DNA of 64,000 bases from Celeribacter indicus (lineage in GTDB: Bacteria; Pseudomonadota; Alphaproteobacteria; Rhodobacterales; Rhodobacteraceae): positions 1,116,001 through 1,180,000 of the forward strand of contig NZ_CP004393.1 in the NCBI RefSeq assembly GCF_000819565.1, read 5' to 3'. Below the pieces are notes generated by a model, which had not been told where the DNA came from, did no database searches, and was given only the letters and a program-made list of their open reading frames with translations. Each line of letters starts with the position of its first letter. Position 1 is the stretch's first letter. Of this stretch, positions 32,979-45,129 are shown one piece after another. Made by a program: the position numbers and the translations under genes.

Positions 32979-34352
32979 ATGCTGACCAACGACCAGCTCG
33001 ACACATGGGATCGCGAGAATTTCTTCCATCCCTCCACCCATCTCGCCCGGCATGCCCGCGGCGAGGCGCCGGGCCGGATCGTCAGGACGGCGCGGGGCGC
33101 CACGATCGTGGATCGCGACGGGCGCGAATTCCTCGACGGGTTCGCGGGGCTCTACTGTGTGAACGTGGGCTACGGCCGGCAGGAGATCGCGGAGGCCATC
33201 GCGGAACAGGCGCGCGAGCTGGCCTATTACCACGCCTATGTCGGCCATGGCACGGAAGCGTCGATCACGCTCGCGAAAATGGTCCTGGACCGCGCCCCCG
33301 AGCATATGTCGAAGGTGTATTTCGGCCTGTCCGGCTCCGATGCGAACGAAACCAACATCAAGCTGATCTGGTATTACAACAACATCCTCGGCCGGCCGGA
33401 GAAGAAGAAGATCATCTCCCGCCGCCGCGGCTATCACGGCTCCGGCCTGATGACCGGATCGCTGACCGGGCTCGAGCTGTTCCACCGGAAGTTCGACCTG
33501 CCCCTGGACCGCGTGCTGCACACGGAAGCGCCCTGTTATTTCCGCCGCGACGACCTCGCCATGTCCGAAGCGGCCTTCGTCGCCGATTGCGTCGCGAAGC
33601 TCGAGGAGTTGATCGCGCGGGAAGGGGCGGACACGATCGCGGCCTTCATCGGCGAGCCGGTCCTGGGCACGGGCGGCATCGTGCCGCCGCCGGCCGGTTA
33701 CTGGGAGGCGATTCAGGAGGTGCTCGACCGGCACGACATCCTTCTGGTCGCCGACGAGGTCGTGACCGGTTTCGGCCGGCTCGGGACGATGTTCGGTTCC
33801 GGGCGGTACGGGCTGAAACCGGATCTCATCACCATCGCCAAGGGGCTGACCTCCGCCTATGCGCCGCTTTCCGGCACGATCGTGTCGGAGAGGATGTGGA
33901 AGGTGCTCGAACGGGGAACGGACGAGAACGGGCCCATCGGCCATGGCTGGACCTATTCCGCGCATCCGGTGGGGGCCGCGGCCGGCGTGGCCAACCTCCG
34001 GCTTCTGGACGAGTTGGCCCTCGTCGAGAATGCCGCAAGCACCGGCGCCTATCTGACGGCGGCGATGAAGGACGCGCTGGGCGATCATCCGAATGTCGGG
34101 GAGATCCGGGGCGAGGGCATGCTCTGTGCGCTGGATTTCGTGCGGGACCGGGACAGCCGCAGCTTCTTCGACGCGGGGGATCAGGTCGGGGCCTCGCTCG
34201 CCGCGGCGCTTCTGGCGGAGGGGGTCATCGGGCGGGCCCTGCCGCAGGGCGACATCATCGGCTTCGCGCCGCCCTTCTGCCTCACCCGCGGCGAAGCGGA
34301 CCGGATCGTGGATGCGATGAAGGTGGCGGTGGACACCGTGCTGCCCGGCTGA
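32979..34352 (+). CDS. doeD: Class III diaminobutyrate aminotransferase (DoeD)
   Basis: A 457-residue class III PLP aminotransferase. PLP features are SGSDANETNIKL (phosphate loop), VADEVVTGFGRLG (Asp contacting the pyridine nitrogen) and LITIAKGLTSAYAPLSG (Schiff-base Lys). The N-terminal WDRENFFHPSTHLARHARGEAP and RRRGYHGSGLMTGSLTGL are characteristic of ectoine-locus transaminases. It converts 2,4-diaminobutyrate to aspartate semialdehyde. The usual partner dehydrogenase DoeC is not downstream. AAGGGGAAAGG precedes the start. Confidence 0.92.
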   Translation: MLTNDQLDTWDRENFFHPSTHLARHARGEAPGRIVRTARGATIVDRDGREFLDGFAGLYCVNVGYGRQEIAEAIAEQARELAYYHAYVGHGTEASITLAKMVLDRAPEHMSKVYFGLSGSDANETNIKLIWYYNNILGRPEKKKIISRRRGYHGSGLMTGSLTGLELFHRKFDLPLDRVLHTEAPCYFRRDDLAMSEAAFVADCVAKLEELIAREGADTIAAFIGEPVLGTGGIVPPPAGYWEAIQEVLDRHDILLVADEVVTGFGRLGTMFGSGRYGLKPDLITIAKGLTSAYAPLSGTIVSERMWKVLERGTDENGPIGHGWTYSAHPVGAAAGVANLRLLDELALVENAASTGAYLTAAMKDALGDHPNVGEIRGEGMLCALDFVRDRDSRSFFDAGDQVGASLAAALLAEGVIGRALPQGDIIGFAPPFCLTRGEADRIVDAMKVAVDTVLPG

Positions 34353-34700
34353 GACCGGCGGAGAGGAGGCCAGGGGGACGGCCGGGCCATGCCGCCGGCT
34401 GCGTCCGGTTGCGGGACTGCCCAGCCGCGGGAGCGGCCGGGCCATCCGGGGCTCCGCCCGGATCGTGCATCCGGCGGCGCCCCGAAAGATCCCGGTGATC
34501 GTCACGGCGAGGGTGCGGGCGAGGGGTCGGAACGTCATCATCATGGATCTGCCTTTCAGCCGGAGGGAGGACCGGCGCCGCGAGTTGCGGAGGTTGCGGC
34601 ACCGGTCTCTCCACCCTATCCGGCGCGGGTAAAGATCCCGTTACCACACCGTTCGCCCCGTCTTCCGGCGCGGGGCGAGGGCGCGTGGGAAAACCAGATA
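34353..34700. other. Intergenic region downstream of doeD
   Basis: These 348 bases separate the ectoine operon from the nrd promoter. Short GC-rich inverted segments such as GCCGGGCC/GGCCGGGC-like stretches near 34381-34445 might terminate transcription, but no stem with a T-run stands out. No gene with a ribosome-binding site was found on either strand. Confidence 0.4.
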
Positions 34701-34729
34701 TTGACAAGCCCTCGTCGAAACCATCAATA
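34701..34729 (+). promoter_or_regulatory. Sigma-70-type promoter of the nrdHIEF operon
   Basis: -35 TTGACA (34701-34706), 17-base spacer, -10 TCAATA (34724-34729). Transcription should start near 34736, right at the beginning of the cobalamin riboswitch. An inverted repeat CATCA-ATA-TGATG (34722-34734) covers the -10 region. Confidence 0.65.
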
Positions 34730-34732
34730 TGA

Positions 34733-34900
34733 TGTTGCTTCGGTTCCGTCGGCACGAGTCGCCGGCTAAGAGGGAAGCCGGTGAGAGTCCGGCGCTGCCC
34801 CCGCAACTGTAAGCGGTGAGCGAGGCCGATCACGCCACTGGACGCACGTCCGGGAAGGCCGGCCAAGCGGTGAACCGCGAGTCAGGAGACCTGCCGGGCA
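34733..34900 (+). ncRNA. Cobalamin (AdoCbl) riboswitch controlling nrdHIEF
   Basis: The conserved elements of the class appear in order: GTTGCTTCGG start, TAAGAGGGAAGCCGGTG with AGAGTCCGGCGCTG, the B12-box-type GCTGCCCCCGCAACTGT (34795-34811), AAGCGG, CCACTGG, GGGAAGGCCGGCC and finally GAGTCAGGAGACCTGCC (34879-34895). It ends about 105 bases before nrdH. Bound coenzyme B12 should switch off the B12-independent reductase. Confidence 0.93.
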
Positions 34901-35004
34901 TATGACAATGACCACGAACGGAGGGTTCGGGGGCGTGTGTTCGGCGGGGCGCCTGCGGTCCGTCGCTCGCGGCCTCGACGTCTGAGAGAAGCGAGAGGAC
35001 CGAC

Positions 35005-35226
35005 ATGAGCATCACCGTCTATTCCAAACCCGCCTGTGTGCAATGCACCGCCACGACCCGCGCGCTCGATGCGAAGGGGCTGTCCTACGATGTCATCGAC
35101 CTGACCCAGGACAGCGACGCGATGAGCCGCGTGACCGGGCTCGGCTATCGCCAGGCGCCGGTCGTCGTCGCGGGAGAGGACCACTGGTCGGGCTTCCGCC
35201 CGGACATGATCGCGCGGCTCCTGTGA
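35005..35226 (+). CDS. nrdH: Glutaredoxin-like protein NrdH
   Basis: A 73-residue electron donor for class Ib ribonucleotide reductase. The redox motif is Cys11-Val-Gln-Cys14, and the C-terminal WSGFRPDMI is the NrdH signature that favours thioredoxin reductase over glutathione. First gene of nrdHIEF, downstream of the cobalamin riboswitch; GAGAGGACCGAC precedes the start. Confidence 0.95.
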   Translation: MSITVYSKPACVQCTATTRALDAKGLSYDVIDLTQDSDAMSRVTGLGYRQAPVVVAGEDHWSGFRPDMIARLL

Positions 35227-35230
35227 TCCC

Positions 35231-35667
35231 ATGCCCCCGGATGCTGCCGTCCCGGTGCCGCCGCAGGGCCTGCCGGAGATCGTCTATTATTCCTCCGCAT
35301 CGGGGAACACCTTGCGTTTCGTCGCGCGGCTCGGGCTGACGGTCCGGCGCGTGCCGATCTCCCCGAAGGAGGCGATGCCCGGCATCGCCCGCCCCTTCGT
35401 CCTGATCTGTCCGACCTATGCCGACGGGACCGGGCGCGGGGCGGTCCCGAAACAGGTGATCCGGCTGCTCAACGACCCCGACACCCGCGCCCTGATGCGG
35501 GGCGTGATCGGGGCCGGAAACCGGAATTTCGGCAGGCTTTATGCCATGGCGGGCGATGTGATCGCCCGCAAATGCGATGTTCCGCTGCTCTACAAGTTCG
35601 AGCTGGCGGGATTTGACAGCGATATCGCCCGCGTCCGCGCCGGGCTCGAAAAAATGGGATCCGCGCC

Positions 35668-35686
<19 letters not shown>
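35231..35686 (+). CDS. nrdI: Flavodoxin-like NrdI
   Basis: A 151-residue flavodoxin that delivers oxidant for assembly of the Mn(III)2-tyrosyl cofactor in NrdF. The FMN phosphate loop is [32 protein letters not shown] and [18 protein letters not shown] are further NrdI segments. Begins four bases after nrdH and overlaps nrdE by 19 bases. Confidence 0.95.
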
Positions 35687-38770
<3,084 letters not shown>

Positions 38771-38779
38771 GCGCCGCAA

Positions 38780-38826
38780 CCGGCCCCGATCCGGGGCCGG
38801 GCCCCGCGCCGCGCGGCCGCTGTTTT
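38780..38826 (+). terminator. Tandem hairpins after nrdF
   Basis: First stem CCGGCCCCG-ATC-CGGGGCCGG (38780-38800, nine perfect pairs) lies nine bases after the nrdF stop. A second GC-rich palindrome (GCCGCGCGGC, near 38808) is followed by a TGTTTTT run. Together they probably terminate the nrd operon. Confidence 0.6.
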
Positions 38827-38847
38827 TCCGTGTCCGGGCGCTTGCGG

Positions 38848-38878
38848 GGCTTGGCTTTCGGGGGCAAGCCAATATATG
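38848..38878 (+). promoter_or_regulatory. Promoter and inverted repeat upstream of nadA
   Basis: -35-like TTGGCT (38851-38856), 16-base spacer and -10-like TATATG (38873-38878). An inverted repeat GGCTTG-N11-CAAGCC (38848-38870) overlaps it and could be bound by an NAD-biosynthesis repressor. The regulator is not encoded here. Confidence 0.45.
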
Positions 38879-38910
38879 ACGGTCCATGTTTTCCACAGGG
38901 GGACCCGACC

Positions 38911-39963
38911 TTGCTCGATCTCAGCCACGTGCGCTCGACTCTCTCCGAGCGCTTCGACCTCGCACCGTCGCCGGATCTGGCCGCGTCCATGCAGGACGTC
39001 TACGCGCGCATGGACCGTGTCGTCTCCCCGGTCGACTGGGCGGTCTATGCCCCCTATGTGAAGGCCATCAACGAGCTCAAGGCGGCGCGCAACGCCGTCA
39101 TCCTCGGCCATAACTACATGACGCCGGAGATCTATCACGGCGTCTCCGATTTCGTCGGCGACAGCCTCCAGCTCGCGATCAAGGCGGCCGAGGTCGAGGC
39201 GGATGTGATCGTGCAGGCGGGCGTGCATTTCATGGCCGAGACCTCGAAGATCCTGAGCCCGCAGAAGACCGTGCTCATGCCCGACATGGAGGCGGGCTGT
39301 TCGCTGGCCGAAAGCATCACCGCGGACGGGATCGAGGAGATGCGCGCGAAATATCCCGGCGCGCCGGTCGTCTCCTACGTGAACACCACGGCGGAGGTGA
39401 AGGCCGCGTCCGACATCTGCTGCACCTCCTCGAACGCGGCGCAGATCGTCGCGGCGATGGAGAGCGACACGGTCATCATGACGCCCGACCAGTACCTCGC
39501 GCAGAACGTCGCCCGCGACGTGCCGCAGAAGAACGTGGTCTTCTGGCCCGGCTCCTGCATCGTGCACGAACAATATACCGCCGAGGACATCAACGAGTTC
39601 CGCAAGTGGAATCCGGAGACGAAGATCATCGCCCACCCGGAATGCCCGCCCCCGGTGATCGCGGCGTCGGATTTCTCCGGCTCGACGAGCGGCATCATCC
39701 GCTTCGTGTCGGAGAACCGGCCGAAACAGGCGATGCTCGTCACCGAATGCTCGATGGCCTCGAACATTTCCGACGAGTTTCCCGAGGTGGAGTTCCTCGG
39801 GCCGTGCAACATGTGCCCCTACATGAAGAAGATCTCGCTCGAGAAGATCCTCTACGTGCTTGTCACCATGGACAACCAGGTGGAGGTCGATCCCGCGATC
39901 GCCGAAAAGGCGCGGCTGTCGGTCCAGCGCATGATCGACCTGTCGCGCGAACTCGGCCTGTGA
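38911..39963 (+). CDS. nadA: Quinolinate synthase NadA
   Basis: A 350-residue 4Fe-4S enzyme that condenses iminoaspartate with dihydroxyacetone phosphate to quinolinate. The three cluster cysteines are in MEAGCSLAES, AHPECPPPV and GPCNMCPYM. ILGHNYMTPEIYHGVSDFVGDSLQL is the conserved N-terminal segment. The best start is TTG 38911 (preceded by AGGGGG), giving the family start MLDLSHVRSTL; a longer frame would include promoter sequence. Confidence 0.92.
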   Translation: MLDLSHVRSTLSERFDLAPSPDLAASMQDVYARMDRVVSPVDWAVYAPYVKAINELKAARNAVILGHNYMTPEIYHGVSDFVGDSLQLAIKAAEVEADVIVQAGVHFMAETSKILSPQKTVLMPDMEAGCSLAESITADGIEEMRAKYPGAPVVSYVNTTAEVKAASDICCTSSNAAQIVAAMESDTVIMTPDQYLAQNVARDVPQKNVVFWPGSCIVHEQYTAEDINEFRKWNPETKIIAHPECPPPVIAASDFSGSTSGIIRFVSENRPKQAMLVTECSMASNISDEFPEVEFLGPCNMCPYMKKISLEKILYVLVTMDNQVEVDPAIAEKARLSVQRMIDLSRELGL

Positions 39964-39970
39964 TCCGGAG

Positions 39971-41539
39971 ATGAAGGAGCTCGCCACGGACCGGGTCGTC
40001 ATCGTCGGGGCGGGCCTCGGCGCGCTCTATGCCGCGCTCAAGCTCGCACCGCGCCCGGTGGTGATGATCTCGCCCGAGCGGCTGGGACAGGGGGCGAGCT
40101 CCGCCTGGGCGCAGGGCGGGGTGGCCGCGGCGATGGATGTCGCCGACAGTCCCGAACGCCATGCGGAGGACACGCTGCGCGCGGGGGCGGGCATCGTCGA
40201 TGCCGGGGTCGCGGCGCGGGTGACGCGGGAGGCGCGCGAGCATATCCTCGATCTCACCACCCTCGGCACGCCGTTCGACCGCACGCCGGAGGGCGGCTAT
40301 GTGCTGTCGCGGGAGGCGGCGCATTCCTTTGCCCGCGTGGTGCGCGTGCGCGGCGACCAGGCCGGGGCGCAGATCATGGCCGCGCTCGTCGAACAGGTGC
40401 GCGCGACGCCTTCGGTGCAGGTGCTCGAGGGCACGATGGCCATCGGGCTCGACGTCGTGGACGGGCGTGTTACCGGCGTGGCGATCCAGCGGTCGGACGA
40501 GGCGCGCTCCGCCCCGGTGATGGTGCGCGGCGCGGCCTTTCTTCTGGCCGGGGGCGGATCCGGGGGGCTCTATGCGATCACGACCAACCCGCCGCGCATC
40601 CGCGGTCAGGTGATCGGCATGGCCGCGCGGGCGGGCGCGGAGATCGCCGATGCCGAATTCGTCCAGTTCCATCCGACCGCGATCGACGTGGGCGAGGATC
40701 CCGCGCCGCTCGCCACCGAGGCGCTGCGCGGGGAGGGGGCCATCCTCGTGAACGCGGCGGGCGCGCGGTTCATGTGCGACATTCATCCCGATGCCGAGCT
40801 TGCCCCGCGCGACATCGTCGCGCGCGCGATCTTTGCGCAGGGGCAGGCCGGGAAGCGTCCGATGCTCGACACCCGCGCCGTGCTGGGCGAGCGGATCAAG
40901 AGCCAGTTTCCCGCCGTCGCCTCCGCCTGCGCGCGCAACGGCATCGACCCGGCGGTGGAGCCCATCCCGGTGGCCGCCGCCGCGCATTACCACATGGGCG
41001 GCGTGGCGACCGATGCGGAGGGGCGCGCGTCGCTCGGCAATCTGTGGGTCTGCGGCGAGGCGTCGTCGACCGGGCTGCATGGTGCGAACCGGCTGGCCTC
41101 CAACGGGCTGCTGGAGGCGCTGGTCTATGCCCGCATCTGCGCCGAAAGCATTGCCGCCGCCGTGCCGGAGGGGGCCGGCGCGGCGCCGGTCGACATCGCC
41201 TTCGAGACGGGCGGCAGGGCGCCGGATGCGGAGGCCGTGGCCGAGCTGCGCCGGACCATGACGCGCAGTGTCGGTGTGGTGCGCGACGCCGAGGGTCTGC
41301 GCGAGGCGCTGCATGTGATCGCGACGCTGGAGGCCGCCCATGGCGACAGCCCCTCCTTCCTCAACATGTGCGCCACCGCCACGCTGATCGCCGCCGCGGC
41401 GCTGCTGCGCAAGGAAAGCCGGGGGGCGCATGCGCGGTCCGATTTCCCCGACCCCCTGCCCGGCGCGGGGCGGCGGTCGCGCATGACCCTGTCCGAGGCG
41501 CTCGCCCTGCGTGCGCAGGTCTGCAAGGAGCCGACATGA
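39971..41539 (+). CDS. nadB: L-aspartate oxidase NadB
   Basis: A 522-residue FAD enzyme that oxidises aspartate to iminoaspartate for NadA. FAD motif VVIVGAGLGALYAALKLA is at the N-terminus; substrate and catalytic segments are QGASSAWAQGGVAAA, VQFHPTAI, GARFMCDIHPDAELAPRD, AHYHMGGV and STGLHGANRLASNGLLEALV. Starts seven bases after the nadA stop. nadC, which usually follows, is missing; a terminator begins 31 bases after the stop. Confidence 0.95.
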   Translation: MKELATDRVVIVGAGLGALYAALKLAPRPVVMISPERLGQGASSAWAQGGVAAAMDVADSPERHAEDTLRAGAGIVDAGVAARVTREAREHILDLTTLGTPFDRTPEGGYVLSREAAHSFARVVRVRGDQAGAQIMAALVEQVRATPSVQVLEGTMAIGLDVVDGRVTGVAIQRSDEARSAPVMVRGAAFLLAGGGSGGLYAITTNPPRIRGQVIGMAARAGAEIADAEFVQFHPTAIDVGEDPAPLATEALRGEGAILVNAAGARFMCDIHPDAELAPRDIVARAIFAQGQAGKRPMLDTRAVLGERIKSQFPAVASACARNGIDPAVEPIPVAAAAHYHMGGVATDAEGRASLGNLWVCGEASSTGLHGANRLASNGLLEALVYARICAESIAAAVPEGAGAAPVDIAFETGGRAPDAEAVAELRRTMTRSVGVVRDAEGLREALHVIATLEAAHGDSPSFLNMCATATLIAAAALLRKESRGAHARSDFPDPLPGAGRRSRMTLSEALALRAQVCKEPT

Positions 41540-41570
41540 GCGTCGCCGCATGAGGGTCGGGACGAGATCG

Positions 41571-41602
41571 GGGCCGCGCTGGGGAAACCGCGCGGCCCTT
41601 TT
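41571..41602 (+). terminator. Rho-independent terminator after nadB
   Basis: Nine perfect base pairs (GGGCCGCGC / GCGCGGCCC) with a ten-base loop, then TTTT. It is close to the putA stop on the other strand. Confidence 0.75.
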
Positions 41603-41605
41603 CCG

Positions 41606-44600
41606 TCAGCCCGCAAGCAGCGCCGCATTGCCGCCGGCGGCGGTCGTATCGACGCAGAGATGGCGCTCATGCGCCACATGCGCCTTGTCGGGCCGCGCGG
41701 TGATCAGCGGGACGAGTGCGCCGCCGCGGCTGGCCAGCGCCTTTGCATAGGCGCGCGCGGTCGTCGCGTCGCCCCACCAGAGCGCCGCGGAGATCCCGTC
41801 GAGACGCGCAAGCTCGCGCGCGGAGAGCCTGCCCGCGACCGCGACCGCATGCCCGCCGAGCGCCCGGACCGCCGCCGCCTGCGCCCGCGCCGTCTCCGCG
41901 CCCGGACCGAGGCAGAGCAGCGGGGCGCGCGTGTAGAGCGCGAGCCGGTTGAGCTCCCCCGTCGGTCCCGGCATCAGCCGCTCCTCGAGACGGATCTCGC
42001 CCGGTGCCGAGAGCTCCGCCGCGAGGGACTTCGGATCGGCATCCCCGGCGAAGCGTTCGGCCTCTGCAAATCCCGGTTCGGGGGCGAAGAAACGGTCGAG
42101 GTAGAGCGGCCCGCCCGCCTTCGGCCCGGTGCCCGACAGGCCCTCGCCGCCGAAGGGCTGGGAGCCGACGACGGCGCCGATCTGGTTGCGGTTGACGTAG
42201 ATATTGCCGACATGGACCGCCTCGCTCACCGTCTGCACCCGGTCGTCGATCCGGCTGTGCAGCCCGAAGGTGAGGCCGAAGCCGCGGGCGTTGATCTGCG
42301 CCACGATCTTTTGGAGATCGCGCGCCCGGAAGGTCGCGACGTGCAGCACCGGGCCGAAGATCTCGCGTTCGAGGTCGTTGATCCCCGACACCTTGAGGAG
42401 CGTCGGCGCGACGAATGTCCCGGTCTCCGGCGTGGCCAGGCGGTGCAGGACGGCGTTCGATTTCTTCGCGATGTAATCCGAGATCTCGTTGCACGCCTCC
42501 GCGTCGATCACCGGGCCGACATCGGTGGCGATGTGCCACGGATCGCCCAGGGCGAGTTCGTCCATCGCGCCTTTCAGCATGTCGAGGACATGCGGTGCGC
42601 TGTCTTCCTGAAGGTAGAGGCATCTGAGCGCGGAGCATCGTTGTCCCGCCGACTGGAAGGAGGAGGCGACGATGTCGCGCACCGCCTGTTCCGGCAGCGC
42701 GGTGGAATCGACGATCATCGCGTTGAGACCGCCGGTTTCCGCGATCAGCGGCGTGCCCGGTTCGAGATGGTCGGCCATGCTGCGCGCGATGCGCTTTGCG
42801 GTGTCGGTGGAGCCGGTGAAGACGACGCCCGCCACGCGCGGATCGGCGGTGAGCGCCGCGCCGACGGTGGAGCCGCGTCCGGGCAGGAGCTGAAGCGCCT
42901 CGCGCGGCACGCCCGCCTCGTGCAGCAGTTCGACGGCGCGGAAGGCGACGAGCGGCGTCTGTTCGGCGGGTTTCGCAAGCACGCCGTTGCCGGCCATGAG
43001 CGCGGCGGCGATCTGTCCGGTGAAGATCGCGAGCGGGAAGTTCCACGGGCTGATCGCGGTGAACAGGCCGCGGGGCGGACGTGGATCGTCCTCGCCCTGC
43101 TGCGCGTAGTAGCGCAGGAAATCGACCGCCTCGCGCAGTTCTCCGACGGCGTCGGGCAGGGTCTTGCCGGCCTCGCGTCCGAGGATGGCGAAAAACGCGC
43201 CATACTGCGCCTCATAGAGATCGGCGGCGCGGCGGAGCACGGCGGCGCGTTCGGCGGCGGGGGCGGACCAGGGGCGGGCATCGTCCAGTGCGCGGGCGAC
43301 GGTTTCCGGGTCCGCTTCGGTCACGGTGGCGACGGTCTCTCCGGTCGCCGGGTTGGTGACGGGCCGGGTCTTCCCGCCCGGTTCGGAAAGGGTGAGCGGG
43401 CGGGCGTCGGGGATCGCGACGGCGCGGGCGCGGTCGATCTCCGCCAGGACGCTTTCGTCGCTCAGGTCCCAGCCGCGGGCATTCTCCCGCGCCGTCCCGA
43501 AGAGGCGCGCGGGATGCACGAGACCGGCGGGCGCCCTTGCCTCCGCCAGCGCGGCGAAGGGATCGGCGGCGATCTCCGCCGGGCTCACCTCCTCGTCGAC
43601 GATCTGGTGCACGAAGGACGAATTCGCGCCGTTCTCGAGCAGCCGCCGCACGAGATAGGCCAGAAGGTCGCGATGGGCGCCGACGGGCGCATAGATGCGG
43701 CAATGGCCTTTCGTTTCCTTCAGGAGGATGTCGTGCAGCCGTTCGCCCATGCCGTGCAGCCGCTGGAATTCGAATTCACGGCCCCCGGCCAGTTCCATCA
43801 CCGCAGCGGCGGTATGGGCGTTATGGGTGGCGAATTGCGGAAAGAGCCGGTCGCTCAGATCGAAGAGCTTCTTCGCCAGACAGATATAGGCGACATCCGT
43901 TGCGGCCTTCGACGTGAAGAGCGGGAAATCGGGCATGCCCGCGACCTGCGCGAGCTTCATCTCCGTGTCCCAGTAGGCGCCCTTGACGAGGCGCACGTTC
44001 ATCTTGCGGTCGTAGCAGGCCGCCATGTCGTGCAGCGCGTCGATGGCCGCCTCCGCGCGCTTGCCATAGGCCTGCACCACGACACCGAGCCCGTCCCAGC
44101 CCGCAAGGTCGTCATCGGACAGCACGGCCTCGATCACCTTGAAGGACAGCGCGAGCCGGTCCTGTTCCTCCGCGTCGATATGGAGCGCGATGCCCGCCTC
44201 CTTCGCCTGCCGCGCGAGGCGGGAGACGACGGGGACGAGTTCGGCCATGACGCGGGCCTCTTTCGCCACCTCGTAGCGCGGGTGCAGGGCCGAAAGCTTG
44301 ATCGAGATGCCGGGGTTGTCCACGATCCGGTGGTGTGTCGCGTGGGCGCCGATCGCCGCGATCGCGTGCGCGTAATCGCGCGCGTAGCGCTCCGCGTCGG
44401 CCTTCGTCCGCGCGGCTTCGCCCAGCATGTCGAAGGAATAGGTATAGCCCTTCTCCTCCTGCGCCTCGCCGCGCCGGAGTGCGCCTTCGATGGTCTCGCC
44501 CAGCACGAACTGGCGCCCCATCTCCTTCATCGCGCGACCCACGGCGGCGCGGATCACCGGCTCGCCCAGGCGCTTGACCGCGCCGCGCAGCACGCCCGCC

Positions 44601-45016
44601 ACCCCCGGCTGGTCGTCGTCGAGCACCTTGCCCGTCAGCATCAGCGCCCAGGTCGAGGCGTTGACGAGGGAGGAGGCGGCGCTGCCGATATGCCTGTTCC
44701 ATTCCGAGGGCGCGATCTTGTCCTCGATCAGCGCGTCGATGGTGAAGCTGTCGGGCACGCGCAGCATCGCCTCCGCGAGGCACATCAGCGCCACGCCTTC
44801 CCGCGTGGAGAGGCCGTATTCGGCGAGGAAATGCTCCATGAGGGTCGGTTTCGCCTCCTCCCGGATCCGGCGCACGAGCGTCTCGGCGCGGGCGGACATG
44901 GCCCGGCGCGTCGTCTCCGACAGGGCGGCCCCGGCGATGAGGCGGTCGAGAAGGGCGGCCTCCGGCGCGTATTTCGCCGCGGGCCCGAGCGTGGGGAATG
45001 CGATCCGGGTCATCAT
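41606..45016 (-). CDS. putA: Bifunctional proline dehydrogenase / glutamate-semialdehyde dehydrogenase PutA
   Basis: A 1136-residue bifunctional enzyme that turns proline into glutamate. The proline dehydrogenase barrel spans about residues 70-480 (LSALHPRYEVAK, DAEEQDRLALSFKVIE, RLVKGAYWD, YAPVGAHRDLLAYLVRRLLENGANSSFVH). The aldehyde dehydrogenase domain spans about 560-990, with the catalytic Cys in SAGQRCSALRCLYLQ and ISPWNFPLAIFTGQ. No ribbon-helix-helix DNA-binding domain is present at the N-terminus, so regulation falls to the divergent Lrp gene. ATG 45013 is an alternative start. Confidence 0.97.
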   Translation of the reverse strand: MMTRIAFPTLGPAAKYAPEAALLDRLIAGAALSETTRRAMSARAETLVRRIREEAKPTLMEHFLAEYGLSTREGVALMCLAEAMLRVPDSFTIDALIEDKIAPSEWNRHIGSAASSLVNASTWALMLTGKVLDDDQPGVAGVLRGAVKRLGEPVIRAAVGRAMKEMGRQFVLGETIEGALRRGEAQEEKGYTYSFDMLGEAARTKADAERYARDYAHAIAAIGAHATHHRIVDNPGISIKLSALHPRYEVAKEARVMAELVPVVSRLARQAKEAGIALHIDAEEQDRLALSFKVIEAVLSDDDLAGWDGLGVVVQAYGKRAEAAIDALHDMAACYDRKMNVRLVKGAYWDTEMKLAQVAGMPDFPLFTSKAATDVAYICLAKKLFDLSDRLFPQFATHNAHTAAAVMELAGGREFEFQRLHGMGERLHDILLKETKGHCRIYAPVGAHRDLLAYLVRRLLENGANSSFVHQIVDEEVSPAEIAADPFAALAEARAPAGLVHPARLFGTARENARGWDLSDESVLAEIDRARAVAIPDARPLTLSEPGGKTRPVTNPATGETVATVTEADPETVARALDDARPWSAPAAERAAVLRRAADLYEAQYGAFFAILGREAGKTLPDAVGELREAVDFLRYYAQQGEDDPRPPRGLFTAISPWNFPLAIFTGQIAAALMAGNGVLAKPAEQTPLVAFRAVELLHEAGVPREALQLLPGRGSTVGAALTADPRVAGVVFTGSTDTAKRIARSMADHLEPGTPLIAETGGLNAMIVDSTALPEQAVRDIVASSFQSAGQRCSALRCLYLQEDSAPHVLDMLKGAMDELALGDPWHIATDVGPVIDAEACNEISDYIAKKSNAVLHRLATPETGTFVAPTLLKVSGINDLEREIFGPVLHVATFRARDLQKIVAQINARGFGLTFGLHSRIDDRVQTVSEAVHVGNIYVNRNQIGAVVGSQPFGGEGLSGTGPKAGGPLYLDRFFAPEPGFAEAERFAGDADPKSLAAELSAPGEIRLEERLMPGPTGELNRLALYTRAPLLCLGPGAETARAQAAAVRALGGHAVAVAGRLSARELARLDGISAALWWGDATTARAYAKALASRGGALVPLITARPDKAHVAHERHLCVDTTAAGGNAALLAG

Positions 45017-45129
45017 GTCCTCATGGGAAGGGTGCGTATCTGCCTAAGGATAATCGCCACAGGCTAGACAAAGGATCCAAAATTTCCGACAATGTTAGTG
45101 AAAAAGATCAATATGTGGAGACTCCGTGG

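Noticed and set aside
31287..34544. Open frame of 1085 codons on the minus strand opposite eutC, doeX and doeD
   Set aside because: The sense-strand genes match known families throughout; the antisense product has no domain and no ribosome-binding site.
34722..34734. CATCA-ATA-TGATG repeat as an NrdR box
   Set aside because: The sequence does not match the NrdR consensus (ACA-ATATA type), and there is only one copy where NrdR sites come in pairs. Kept only as a note on the promoter.
41536..41553. Five-codon frame (ATG...TGA) overlapping the nadB stop as a leader peptide or nadC start
   Set aside because: It is too short to be a gene and lacks regulatory codons. It is used only as weak evidence for the loss of nadC.
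41660..45067. Open frame of 1135 codons opposite putA
   Set aside because: It mirrors PutA exactly and has a low-complexity His/Arg/Gly/Asp composition, typical of an antisense shadow.
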